Source: Halomonas alkaliantarctica
Lineage (GTDB): Bacteria; Pseudomonadota; Gammaproteobacteria; Pseudomonadales; Halomonadaceae
Direction: 5' to 3'
NCBI RefSeq assembly: GCF_029854215.1
Contig: NZ_CP122961.1
Span: 1-64,000 of the forward strand
DNA: 64,000 nt
Shown here: in pieces, positions 51,977-60,441 of the stretch
Layout: every line of letters starts with the position of its first letter
Numbering within the stretch: position 1 is the stretch's first letter
Program-made: the position numbers and the translations under genes
Notes under the pieces: model-generated
What the model was told of the DNA's origin: nothing
Database searches by the model: none
What the model saw: only the letters and a program-made list of their open reading frames with translations

Positions 51977-52693
51977 CTAAAAATCCACCACCAAAATACC
52001 TCGCTCAGTGACACGAGCCGTCAGGATTTCCCGTGAACCAAAACGGACTCTTATCTGCTCGCCAAGAGCGCCATTTTCAAGCGCTTCGCCTTCGCGAGAA
52101 ACGCGAAAAGCTGAGCCCTGAGCTATGACCGTGACGCGCTGCCCACGTTCAACTAAATCAGGCGCTTGTAAATAATGGGCTAAGAAGGCACTGCCACTGC
52201 GAATTGGGCGCTGAGCTATTTTACCTACGATATCTTCTTCGGCTGTCAGCGCTTGAGCTGACAGATCACCAAGGTTGCCACCGCGTTCATTGAGCATATT
52301 TGACGTGATCAATGTGCCCCGCTCAATGTCTCTTGCTGCCACCACGTAATTGCCAATGACATCAATTTGGGCCTGCAAGTAGCGGACTTGTCTGCTGTCT
52401 TCACCGCAACGTACGCCAACGGACACGCGGCCCAAGGGGGCTTGATTAGCGTTGGGTAAAAAAGGCTCCGGTTGGACACATTGTGGTAAATGTGGAGACG
52501 GTGGCCGTAGGTCAATGACCACTTCTTCGCCTAATGCGCGTGTCTCTTTGTAAAGAAATTGATGCACTTTTTGGAGAAGGTGGTCGTCATCAGCCTGCAC
52601 CTTGGTTAGAGCACTGACGCATAGGATGGCCAATAAGAGGATCACTTGCCAGAAGCGAAGCGTGCTGGGATTAGTAAGGCGCTGTCGTAGCAT
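51977..52693 (-). CDS. flgA: Flagellar basal body P-ring chaperone FlgA
   Basis: FlgA is a periplasmic chaperone for assembly of the P-ring protein FlgI. The 238-residue protein has a signal peptide (about 1-35, LLLAILCVSALTKVQADD) and a SAF domain near VVAARDIERGTLITSNML, with a C-terminal VTVIAQGSAFRVSREGEAL and RFGSREILTARV. Divergent from flgB, with a 203-base region between that should carry both promoters; I could not identify a sigma-54 or sigma-28 element in it. Confidence 0.93.
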   Translation of the reverse strand: MLRQRLTNPSTLRFWQVILLLAILCVSALTKVQADDDHLLQKVHQFLYKETRALGEEVVIDLRPPSPHLPQCVQPEPFLPNANQAPLGRVSVGVRCGEDSRQVRYLQAQIDVIGNYVVAARDIERGTLITSNMLNERGGNLGDLSAQALTAEEDIVGKIAQRPIRSGSAFLAHYLQAPDLVERGQRVTVIAQGSAFRVSREGEALENGALGEQIRVRFGSREILTARVTERGILVVDF

Positions 52694-52896
52694 GGGGGAA
52701 GGCCACTTACTTGGGAGCGAAGGAAGGAGAGCAAAGCGAAGGGTTCATCGCCCAGTCTAGCGAAAAGGCAGTAACCGTATCACGCGAAATGCTGGCAGAA
52801 ACGACAGCTGTTCCATGCTTTAGGCTGACAGCTCCAGACGTATTCTTCATCATCAACAAAATCCATTTTATTTTTTGCCTCAAAGCGAGGGTCGGC

Positions 52897-53331
52897 ATGA
52901 TTGATCAACTGGAATCTGCCTTTAATTTTCATCAGCAAGCAGTAGGGTTACGTCAAGCGCGTCACGAGGTGTTAGCGGCTAATATCGCCAATGCCGATAC
53001 GCCTAACTATAAGGCGCGGGACATTGACTTTGCTAGTGAACTGAAAAAAGCAGTAGACGGTGTTCAGAATGGATCTAGTAATACCGGCGGAGGCCTTACA
53101 TTGTCGCGTACTGCCGGGAACCATATTGCTGGACAAGGCCCCGCATGGCGCGGAGCGGACAACGTCGATTTACTTTATCGCATCCCGGATCAGCCTAGTT
53201 TGGATGGGAATACGGTTGATATGGACCGTGAGCGCACGCAGTTTGCTGATAACGCAGTTCGTTATCAAGTCGGACTCACGATGCTCAACAGCCGAATTCA
53301 AGGGCTGAAAAATGCCATGCAGCCCGAGTAA
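52897..53331 (+). CDS. flgB: Flagellar rod protein FlgB
   Basis: A proximal rod subunit of the flagellar basal body. ATG 52897 (MIDQLESAFNFHQQAVGLRQ) after GCGAGGG gives 144 residues. The rod-family motif LAANIANADTPNYKARDIDF is present and the C-terminus is helical. The longer reading from 52711 has 62 non-conserved residues and is rejected. It is the first of ten consecutive plus-strand flg genes, flgB to flgL. Confidence 0.95.
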   Translation: MIDQLESAFNFHQQAVGLRQARHEVLAANIANADTPNYKARDIDFASELKKAVDGVQNGSSNTGGGLTLSRTAGNHIAGQGPAWRGADNVDLLYRIPDQPSLDGNTVDMDRERTQFADNAVRYQVGLTMLNSRIQGLKNAMQPE

Positions 53332-53362
53332 CCAGACCAAATTAGTGAGGAGTTAATAAACG

Positions 53363-53773
53363 ATGTCGATGTTCTCTACGTTTGATATTGCCAGCTCGGC
53401 AATGAGTGCCCAATCCCAGCGAATGAACGTCACCGCTAGCAATATGGCCAACGCAGACAGTGTTGCTGGGCCTGATGGTGAAACCTATCGAGCCAAACAG
53501 GTGATGTTTGAGACCCTGGCACAAAGCAACCGCTATGGCGTTGGCGGTGTTCGTGTAACCGAGGTAGTGGAAGACGATTCGCCCCTGCGGATGGAGTACA
53601 TGCCCAATCACCCGGCAGCTGATGAAGAGGGGTATGTGGCAAAGCCCAATGTTGAGCCCGTGCATGAAATGGTCAATATGATTTCTGCCTCACGCTCCTA
53701 TCAAGCCAATATCGAAGTATTTAATACCAGTAAGCAGATGCTGATGCAGACGCTGTCGCTGGGTGAGGGGTAA
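53363..53773 (+). CDS. flgC: Flagellar rod protein FlgC
   Basis: A proximal rod subunit. The 136-residue protein has FDIASSAMSAQSQRMNVTAS at the N-terminus, followed by NMANADSV, and the conserved C-terminus PVHEMVNMISASRSYQANIE, typical of FlgC. GAGGAG precedes the ATG. flgD starts 3 bases after the stop, so the two are co-translated. Confidence 0.96.
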   Translation: MSMFSTFDIASSAMSAQSQRMNVTASNMANADSVAGPDGETYRAKQVMFETLAQSNRYGVGGVRVTEVVEDDSPLRMEYMPNHPAADEEGYVAKPNVEPVHEMVNMISASRSYQANIEVFNTSKQMLMQTLSLGEG

Positions 53774-53776
53774 ACC

Positions 53777-54466
53777 ATGAATGTCGATACGAACGTATTG
53801 AATAACATAAATAGCGGTGGTTCTAATGGCCTCTCTGCTCGCCAATCCGATGAACTGCGTGAAAGCTTCATGACGTTGTTGATTACCCAATTGCAGAATC
53901 AAGATCCGCTCAAGCCGATGGAAAACTCGGAGATGACCTCGCAGTTAGCGCAAATCAATACAGTAAGCGGTATTGAAGAATTAAATAGCACGCTTGAAGG
54001 CATTACCAGCCAAATGAATGCCAATCAGGCACTGCAGGCGAGTGGTCTAATCGGCAAGGGCGTTATGGTGTCCGGTAGGGATGTTTTGGTGGAGCAGAAT
54101 GAAGACGGGAATTCATATACTACGCCCTTTGGTATAGAACTTGCCGAACCGGCGGCGAATGTTAAAGCCACTATAGTGGGTGATGGCGGTCAAGTCCTTA
54201 GGGTTCTTGACCTAGGGGCACTAGATGCAGGTGTTCAATCTTTCCAATGGGATGGAAAAAATGCTCAGGGTGAATCGGTTGCCAGCGGTCGATATTCGGT
54301 TCAGCTAGAGGCGACCGATGCTGAAGATGAAAAAATCGAATCGACGGCCTTGCAGTACGCCGTAGTAAATAGTGTGACGCCTAACGATAGCAGTGGCAGC
54401 GTTCGGCTGGATCTAGGCGCGATCTACGGCCAAATTAGCCTGAATGACGTTAAACAAATTCTTTAA
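53777..54466 (+). CDS. flgD: Flagellar hook assembly scaffold FlgD
   Basis: FlgD is the cap that directs hook polymerisation and is later replaced by FlgK. The 229-residue protein has the N-terminal FMTLLITQLQNQDPLKPMEN motif and TSQLAQINTVSGIEELNSTL, then FlgD Ig-like and Tudor-like regions (VQSFQWDGKNAQGESVASGR). Order is as usual before flgE. Confidence 0.95.
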   Translation: MNVDTNVLNNINSGGSNGLSARQSDELRESFMTLLITQLQNQDPLKPMENSEMTSQLAQINTVSGIEELNSTLEGITSQMNANQALQASGLIGKGVMVSGRDVLVEQNEDGNSYTTPFGIELAEPAANVKATIVGDGGQVLRVLDLGALDAGVQSFQWDGKNAQGESVASGRYSVQLEATDAEDEKIESTALQYAVVNSVTPNDSSGSVRLDLGAIYGQISLNDVKQIL

Positions 54467-54482
54467 CTATTAATTAAAACCA

Positions 54483-54498
54483 ATGTTTAATTAAACAT
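54483..54498. repeat. Perfect 16-base palindrome before flgE
   Basis: ATGTTTAATTAAACAT is fully self-complementary and lies 21 bases before the flgE ATG, 17 bases after the flgD stop. It may be an operator for a dimeric regulator or an mRNA hairpin that tunes flgE translation. AT-rich, so chance is possible. Confidence 0.6.
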
Positions 54499-54518
54499 AG
54501 CTTTCTTAGGGGAACATC

Positions 54519-55805
54519 ATGAGTTTTTCACAAGCACTCAGTGGTCTAAACGCTCAGCAGCAAAAATTAGGCGCCGTTGGTAATAACATTGCCAACTCGC
54601 AAACAGTTGGTTTTAAAAGCTCTAATGTACAGTTCGCCGATGTTTATGCAGAATCGCGTATAGGTCTTGGGGTTCGTACTGCTTCAGTGCTGCAAAATTT
54701 TAGCCAGGGTAATGTTGAATCCACTAACCGAAATATGGACCTAGCTATTTCGGGTGAAGGCTTCTTTCGCTTTCAGCAGCCTAATGGTGAAGTAGGTTAT
54801 TCGCGAAATGGCCAGCTCACCATGACCGCCGATGGACGCCTAGTGAACGCCCAGGGCGCGCAGATCATGGGCTATGCAGCTAATGCTGAAGGTGTTGTTC
54901 AGGCGGGCGGCGACGTGTCGGCCATTAGCGTCAACGCTGATGGCTTACCTGCAAACGCTACAGAAAACCTTGATGTCTCGCTAAACCTAGATGCTGGGGA
55001 AGAAATAATTGATCCAACCGGAATTGATGCAGCGGCGGTTGCGAATGGTCTCGATACAAGTCAGTACTCTTATTCCACGAACGGCACTATCTATGATTCA
55101 TTAGGAAATGCCCGCAATTTAACCATGTATTTTACCAAAACTGCTGCTAATGAGTGGCGTGTCGATGCACGTATGTCTGGCGGTCCGGCTGGAGCACCTA
55201 ACTATGGTTTTGAAAATATAGCTGCTGGCTCAAACTTTGGTTTTACTACGGATGGACGTCTCAACGATAACTTTACTGCGTTTGACATTAATTTAGATAC
55301 TGCTGGGGCAGTACTTAATGCAGATGGTACGGCAGGTACTAATGAGTTCAATGCTACCGTGACTAGCCAGCAGGTAGAAATTGACTTTGATAACACTACT
55401 CAATTTGCTGACAGCTCAACCGTTAATGATCTAACTCAAGACGGCTACACTTCGGGCTCTCTGGTAGGCGTAACCATCCAAAATGATGGCACCGTTATGC
55501 GTAACTACTCTAATGAGCAATCGCGCGCGGCCGGTCAAATAGCGTTGGTTAGCTTTCGTAACCCTGAAGGTTTAAAGCCCGAAGGCGATAACCTGTGGAC
55601 AGCTACCGCTGATTCTGGCCAGGAGTTGGTTGGGGCTGCGGGTACTGGCCTACGTGGCATGATTGAGGCGAGTGCGGTTGAAACCTCCAATGTGGATATG
55701 GCGCGCGAGCTTGTGGATATGATTGTTGCCCAGCGCGCGTATCAGGCCAATTCACAAACCATCAGTACCCAGGACGAGCTCCTGCAGACCATTATTAACC
55801 TTTAA
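54519..55805 (+). CDS. flgE: Flagellar hook protein FlgE
   Basis: FlgE polymerises into the flexible hook. The 428-residue protein has the N-terminal rod/hook motif LGAVGNNIANSQTVGFKSSN, a long variable central domain with Thr/Asn-rich repeats, and the C-terminal ETSNVDMARELVDMIVAQRA. TAGGGG lies before the ATG. The central region differs most between species and is exposed on the hook surface. Confidence 0.96.
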   Translation: MSFSQALSGLNAQQQKLGAVGNNIANSQTVGFKSSNVQFADVYAESRIGLGVRTASVLQNFSQGNVESTNRNMDLAISGEGFFRFQQPNGEVGYSRNGQLTMTADGRLVNAQGAQIMGYAANAEGVVQAGGDVSAISVNADGLPANATENLDVSLNLDAGEEIIDPTGIDAAAVANGLDTSQYSYSTNGTIYDSLGNARNLTMYFTKTAANEWRVDARMSGGPAGAPNYGFENIAAGSNFGFTTDGRLNDNFTAFDINLDTAGAVLNADGTAGTNEFNATVTSQQVEIDFDNTTQFADSSTVNDLTQDGYTSGSLVGVTIQNDGTVMRNYSNEQSRAAGQIALVSFRNPEGLKPEGDNLWTATADSGQELVGAAGTGLRGMIEASAVETSNVDMARELVDMIVAQRAYQANSQTISTQDELLQTIINL

Positions 55806-55836
55806 TGATCGGTCATTTAGGTAAGGAGTAAGTACC

Positions 55837-56595
55837 GTGGATCGAATGCTATATACCGCCATGAGTGGTGCCAAAAACAGTATGGACCAGCAGTCGGTGG
55901 TGAGTAACAACCTATCGAATGTGAGCACCACCGGTTTTCGTGCGCAGCTACAGGCGGCTCGTTCCGTGCCCGTGCAGGGCGATGCGTTACTAGCAACGCG
56001 TACCTCAGCGGTGACGACGACGCCCGGCAGCGATTTTTCACAGGGCCCTGTTGAGTATACGGGGCGCACCCTTGATGTCGCGATGCAAGACGACGCATGG
56101 ATGGCGGTGCAAGCGGATGACGGTACCGAAACCTATACACGGCGTGGCGATCTGCAGATCGATAGCGATGGCGTGCTGCTCAACGTTGGGCGTCCGGTAA
56201 TGGGCGAAGGCGGCCCTATTGCTGTCCCGCAAGGCGCGCAAGTCTCCATCGGTGCCGATGGAACGATTAGTGCCATACCCGAGGGCGTAGGGCCGGAAGC
56301 GTTGGTCGAAGTAGGGCGTATTAAGCTGGTGACTCCTGAAGAGGGAGCATTAACGCGCGGTGAAGACGGTCTGTTTCGCGCACCTACGAATGACCAAGGT
56401 GAGCCTGGCGCTTTACCTGCTGATGAAAATGCCAAGTTGGTTAGCGGCGCACTGGAAGGCAGCAACGTTAGCGCTGTTGATGCCATGGTCTCGATGATCG
56501 ATGTTGCGCGCCGTTATGACATGCAGATGAAAGTGATAACGACCGCTGACGAAAACGCACAGCGTGCCAATGGCATACTATCTATTCAAGGCTGA
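55837..56595 (+). CDS. flgF: Flagellar rod protein FlgF
   Basis: A proximal rod subunit. The 252-residue protein starts with GTG at 55837 after AAGGAG. N-terminal DRMLYTAMSGAKNSMDQQSV and VSNNLSNVSTTGFR, and C-terminal LEGSNVSAVDAMVSMIDVAR are family features. Lies in the flgB-L operon. Confidence 0.95.
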   Translation: MDRMLYTAMSGAKNSMDQQSVVSNNLSNVSTTGFRAQLQAARSVPVQGDALLATRTSAVTTTPGSDFSQGPVEYTGRTLDVAMQDDAWMAVQADDGTETYTRRGDLQIDSDGVLLNVGRPVMGEGGPIAVPQGAQVSIGADGTISAIPEGVGPEALVEVGRIKLVTPEEGALTRGEDGLFRAPTNDQGEPGALPADENAKLVSGALEGSNVSAVDAMVSMIDVARRYDMQMKVITTADENAQRANGILSIQG

Positions 56596-56625
56596 TGCTG
56601 GTCAGCCGGTTAAGGGAACGGACAA

Positions 56626-57408
56626 ATGATTAAGTCTTTATGGACCGCTAAAACCGGTTTGGAGTCGCAGCAAACCAAGCTGGATGTGATTTCAAATAAC
56701 CTGGCCAACGTGAGTACCAATGGTTTCAAACGCTCACGTCCGGTGTTTGAAGACTTGTTATATCAAAATATGCGTCAGCCAGGCGCTCAAAATAATATCC
56801 AGGATCGATTGCCATCCGGTATGCAGGTTGGCACAGGGGTAAGGGCTGTGGCAACAGAGCGTTTACATACTCAAGGTGGGCTAGAGCAGACAGAAAACTC
56901 CCGTGACCTTGCGATCAATGGTGAAGGCTTTTTTCAAGTGCTATTACCCGATGGCACATCGGGATATACCCGTGACGGTAGCTTTCAGTTAAATGAAAAC
57001 GGTCAGATGGTGACCGCTAATGGCTACCCTGTTGAGCCTGCTATCTTCTTACCGCCTAATGCTTTATCCGTGAACATTGGCGAGGATGGCACGGTAAGCG
57101 TTCGCCAGCCGGGTATCGCGCTTGATAACGAGATTGGGCAAATAACCGTCAGTACCTTTATTAATCCGGCAGGTTTACAAAGTATTGGTGGCAATCTCTA
57201 TCTGGAGACTGGGGCCTCTGGTGCACCTAATGAAAATATGCCCGGTATGAATGGTGCAGGCCGTTTATTCCAGGGGTATGTGGAAACCTCCAACGTCAAC
57301 GTTGTTGAGGAAATGGTCAATATGATTCAGACCCAGCGAGCCTATGAAATTAATAGTAAAGCGGTCTCTACCAGTGACGAAATGTTGGCACGCTTAAGCC
57401 AGATGTAA
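56626..57408 (+). CDS. flgG: Flagellar distal rod protein FlgG
   Basis: FlgG forms the distal rod. The 260-residue protein has [20 protein letters not shown] and [20 protein letters not shown] at the start, and [20 protein letters not shown] at the end, the usual FlgG signature. Length is exactly as expected (260). Confidence 0.96.
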   Translation: MIKSLWTAKTGLESQQTKLDVISNNLANVSTNGFKRSRPVFEDLLYQNMRQPGAQNNIQDRLPSGMQVGTGVRAVATERLHTQGGLEQTENSRDLAINGEGFFQVLLPDGTSGYTRDGSFQLNENGQMVTANGYPVEPAIFLPPNALSVNIGEDGTVSVRQPGIALDNEIGQITVSTFINPAGLQSIGGNLYLETGASGAPNENMPGMNGAGRLFQGYVETSNVNVVEEMVNMIQTQRAYEINSKAVSTSDEMLARLSQM

Positions 57409-57458
57409 CGTTACTTATCGACAAAGCTTTTATACAAGGCTTACTTACAGGTTGCGTT

Positions 57459-58148
57459 ATGCTGGAGTTGCGTCACATGTCACGTCGTATTGCACTAGCG
57501 GGGCTGGTGCTTTTCTTATTGATTGTCGCTGGCTGCGCCCAAATTCCAAGAGCCTCAGTGGTGGGGGAGCAAGAGCAGATCAGCATTGTTGATCGTCCAC
57601 CGCCCATTCCTAACGGATCTATTTATCAGGCTAGGCAAGGCTATCAACCGTTATTTGAAGACCGCCGTCCGCGATCAATAGGCGATATTTTAACCATCGT
57701 TTTAGATGAAGAAGTGAGCGCAAGCAAAAATTCGCAATCTAATGCGGGCCGTACTGGTAGTGCTAGTCTCGATTTAGCACAGGTGCCGGACGTACTCGAT
57801 GTTCTAGCAGAGTACGGTTTTGATATTGCAGGCGCAAATGACTTTACGGGAAGTGGTGGCTCGCAGGCCAATAACTCCTTTACGGGCACTATCACGGTAT
57901 CGGTATTGGAGGTCATGAATAACGGCAATTTGCGTGTGCGAGGCGAAAAGCAAATTGCCATCAATCAGGGAACGGAGTTTATCCGTTTTTCTGGGGTGGT
58001 TAACCCGCGTACGATTACCTCGCAAAATACTGTGCCCTCCACGCAGGTGGCTGATGCACGTATTGAGTACGTGGGCGATGGTTACATCAATGAAGCGCAG
58101 CACATGGGTTGGCTACAACGTTTCTTCTTAAACGTCTCGCCATTCTAG
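57459..58148 (+). CDS. flgH: Flagellar L-ring protein FlgH
   Basis: FlgH is an outer-membrane lipoprotein that forms the L-ring. A lipobox at IVAGC places the lipidated Cys at residue 26 from ATG 57459 (or 20 from the internal ATG 57477). The mature part has [40 protein letters not shown] and [20 protein letters not shown]. The total of 229 residues is typical. Confidence 0.95.
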   Translation: MLELRHMSRRIALAGLVLFLLIVAGCAQIPRASVVGEQEQISIVDRPPPIPNGSIYQARQGYQPLFEDRRPRSIGDILTIVLDEEVSASKNSQSNAGRTGSASLDLAQVPDVLDVLAEYGFDIAGANDFTGSGGSQANNSFTGTITVSVLEVMNNGNLRVRGEKQIAINQGTEFIRFSGVVNPRTITSQNTVPSTQVADARIEYVGDGYINEAQHMGWLQRFFLNVSPF

Positions 58149-58167
58149 CCCCTATTTGGAGCTATCA

Positions 58168-59340
58168 ATGTTAAAGCGACCAATAACAATGTTACGGCGG
58201 GCAATAGCGATGCGGTTAAGTGGTTATCGAACAATCAACACTTGGTTAATTCAGTTGAGTGTTTTGGTGCTGATGTGTTTATTGGCTTTTCCTGCCCATG
58301 CGGAGCGTATTCGTGAGTTGGCCGGGTTTGCCGGTGTCCGCGATAACCAATTAGTGGGCTATGGTTTAGTCGTAGGCCTTGACAGTACCGGTGACCAAAC
58401 AACTCAAGCGCCTTTCACCAGCCAAAGTCTGATCAATATGCTTTCCCAGCTTGGGGTGACGGTGCCAGCAGGAACGAACTTGCAACTGCGTAACGTCGCT
58501 GCAGTGATGGTAACGGCCGATCTCCCACCGTTTTCAAGGCCGGGTCAGCGTTTGGATATAGTGGTTTCGTCGATTGCCAACGCGCGTAGTTTGCGCGGCG
58601 GTACGCTGTTAATGACACCTTTAAAAGGTGCCGATGGTGACACCTATGCCATTGCCCAGGGCAACATGTTGGTAGGTGGCGCGGGTGCCCAGGCGGGTGG
58701 CAGCAGCGTGCAGATCAATCAGCAGGCTTCGGGGCGTATTCCCAATGGCGCCCTGGTCGAAAGGGAAGTGCCGCTCAACCTGGGCGGTAACGGTGGCATG
58801 CTTGAATTGCAGCTTAACGATTCCGATTTTGGCACCGTTCAGCGTATGGTCACGGCTATAAATAACGAGTTTGGTCAGTCGGTTGCTTATGCGCAAAACG
58901 GACGAGTAATTGCCCTGGATGGGCCAGTGGATGACAACGCGCGTGTCAACTTTATGGCGCGCGTTGAAAACGTTCAGGTGACGCCCACTGAGGCCCCCGC
59001 GCGTGTTGTGCTGAATTCACGTACCGGCTCGGTAGTGATGAACAGTGCCGTCACATTACGAGAGGCGGCGGTGGCTCACGGCAGTCTATCGATCATGATT
59101 GATACCCAATTTGGTGTTAGCCAGCCTAATCCCTTTGGAGGGGGAGAGACGGTGGTGGTGCCCGATGCGGATATCGATATTGAGCAGCAAGAGGCTTACC
59201 TGCAAATCGTAGAGGGCGCGCAGCTCAACGAAGTAGTCAATGCATTGAATGCGTTAGGCGCTACACCTCAAGACTTGATGTCGATTCTGGAAGCGTTAAA
59301 AGCGTCGGGTTCACTGCGTGCTGAGCTGGAGGTTATTTAA
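58168..59340 (+). CDS. flgI: Flagellar P-ring protein FlgI
   Basis: FlgI forms the periplasmic P-ring around the rod. ATG 58168 follows TTGGAG and gives 390 residues; a TTG at 58156 is in frame but less likely. A long signal peptide ends near [39 protein letters not shown], and the C-terminal [20 protein letters not shown] are characteristic. Its stop overlaps the flgJ start by one base. Confidence 0.95.
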   Translation: MLKRPITMLRRAIAMRLSGYRTINTWLIQLSVLVLMCLLAFPAHAERIRELAGFAGVRDNQLVGYGLVVGLDSTGDQTTQAPFTSQSLINMLSQLGVTVPAGTNLQLRNVAAVMVTADLPPFSRPGQRLDIVVSSIANARSLRGGTLLMTPLKGADGDTYAIAQGNMLVGGAGAQAGGSSVQINQQASGRIPNGALVEREVPLNLGGNGGMLELQLNDSDFGTVQRMVTAINNEFGQSVAYAQNGRVIALDGPVDDNARVNFMARVENVQVTPTEAPARVVLNSRTGSVVMNSAVTLREAAVAHGSLSIMIDTQFGVSQPNPFGGGETVVVPDADIDIEQQEAYLQIVEGAQLNEVVNALNALGATPQDLMSILEALKASGSLRAELEVI

Positions 59341-60368
59341 TGAGCGCGAGTGATATGACCAATCAATTCGCCCTGGATATGAATGGCTTTCAGCGCCTGC
59401 AACATACCGCACGAGTTGACCCCGAAGCAGGCGTGAATGGCGCAGCCCAGCAGTTCGAAGCGCTATTTATTCAGATGATGATGAAGAGTATGCGCGACGC
59501 GACGCCCAGTTCTGGGCTGATAAACAGCAGTGCGACGGATACTTATCAATCGATGCTGGATCAACAGTGGTCTCAGGTGATGGCGTCGCGAGGAATGGGC
59601 CTTGCCGATGTGCTTGTTGAGCAATTGGAGCGCCAAGGAGCCATCTCAAAAGCGCAGCCAAATTCGGATCAAGAGCTACAAGCATTGATAGCTGGCATTC
59701 CCCGTGGCACCCCCCGTGTGCTTGACGATTCATTTGCGGCTAATGCTGACAGGATTGTCACCACAAATGCGCAGGGCAGCGGTCAATTCTTAGCAGAGCT
59801 AGAGGCCATTCGGCAAGGTGTGGAGAGGGGCAATACAGCAGATGAATCGACACTAAACCAGCGTGAGCAGACGGCCTTAGGTCACGTAGATCAATTCATT
59901 CAAACGTTAGCAGCTCCAGCCCAAGCGGCCAGTGCGGCTACCGGCGTTCCCGCGGAACTTATTTTAGCCCAGGCAGCGTTAGAAACAGGCTGGGGGCGTC
60001 ATGAAATCGCAACGCGCAGCGGTGCTAATAGCCACAATCTGTTTGGTATTAAAGCGGGCAGCCAGTGGCAGGGCGAAACGACCGATATTGTGACCCACGA
60101 ATATATCAACGGGCGCCGCACGCAGGTAGTCGATACTTTCCGCGTCTACGACTCATTTGAGCATGCCTTTACCGACTATGCTGGCTTAATCGGCAATAAC
60201 CCCCGCTATGCCGGTGTGGTTCAGGCGCCCACCGCAGAGCAGGCAGCACATGAACTGCAGTCAGGCGGATATGCTACTGACCCGCTCTACGCTGAGAAAT
60301 TAGTCGCGGTGATGAATACCATGGGGCCACTTAACGCTGACGGCAATTTCTTAGCCGATTCTCGCTAG
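59340..60368 (+). CDS. flgJ: Flagellar rod-cap / peptidoglycan hydrolase FlgJ
   Basis: FlgJ is bifunctional: the N-terminal half (about 1-100, VNGAAQQFEALFIQMMMKSM) caps the growing rod and the C-terminal GH73-like domain (about 180-335) opens the peptidoglycan layer. ILAQAALETGWGRHEIATRS has the likely catalytic Glu215, and NSHNLFGIKAG follows. The two-domain form is usual in gammaproteobacteria. 342 residues. TAATG coupling to flgI. Confidence 0.95.
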   Translation: MSASDMTNQFALDMNGFQRLQHTARVDPEAGVNGAAQQFEALFIQMMMKSMRDATPSSGLINSSATDTYQSMLDQQWSQVMASRGMGLADVLVEQLERQGAISKAQPNSDQELQALIAGIPRGTPRVLDDSFAANADRIVTTNAQGSGQFLAELEAIRQGVERGNTADESTLNQREQTALGHVDQFIQTLAAPAQAASAATGVPAELILAQAALETGWGRHEIATRSGANSHNLFGIKAGSQWQGETTDIVTHEYINGRRTQVVDTFRVYDSFEHAFTDYAGLIGNNPRYAGVVQAPTAEQAAHELQSGGYATDPLYAEKLVAVMNTMGPLNADGNFLADSR

Positions 60369-60376
60369 CCCATTCC

Positions 60377-60403
60377 TCAAGTTTTTCTGCGCGGTGCCGA
60401 TAC
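60377..60403 (+). promoter_or_regulatory. FliA (sigma-28) promoter of flgKL
   Basis: TCAAGTTT (60377-60384), an 11-base spacer and GCCGATAC (60396-60403) match the sigma-28 consensus TAAAGTTT-N11-GCCGATAA. It lies in the 73-base gap between flgJ and flgK. It would switch on flgK and flgL only after hook completion releases FliA from FlgM. Confidence 0.85.
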
Positions 60404-60441
60404 TTAAAGAAGATATAGGTATTGGCCTAAGGAATTGAACC

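Noticed and set aside
52694..52896. Sigma-54 promoter between flgA and flgB
   Set aside because: The TGGCAG...AGC candidate near 52792 has the wrong spacing (11 bases between GG and GC, and no TTGC).
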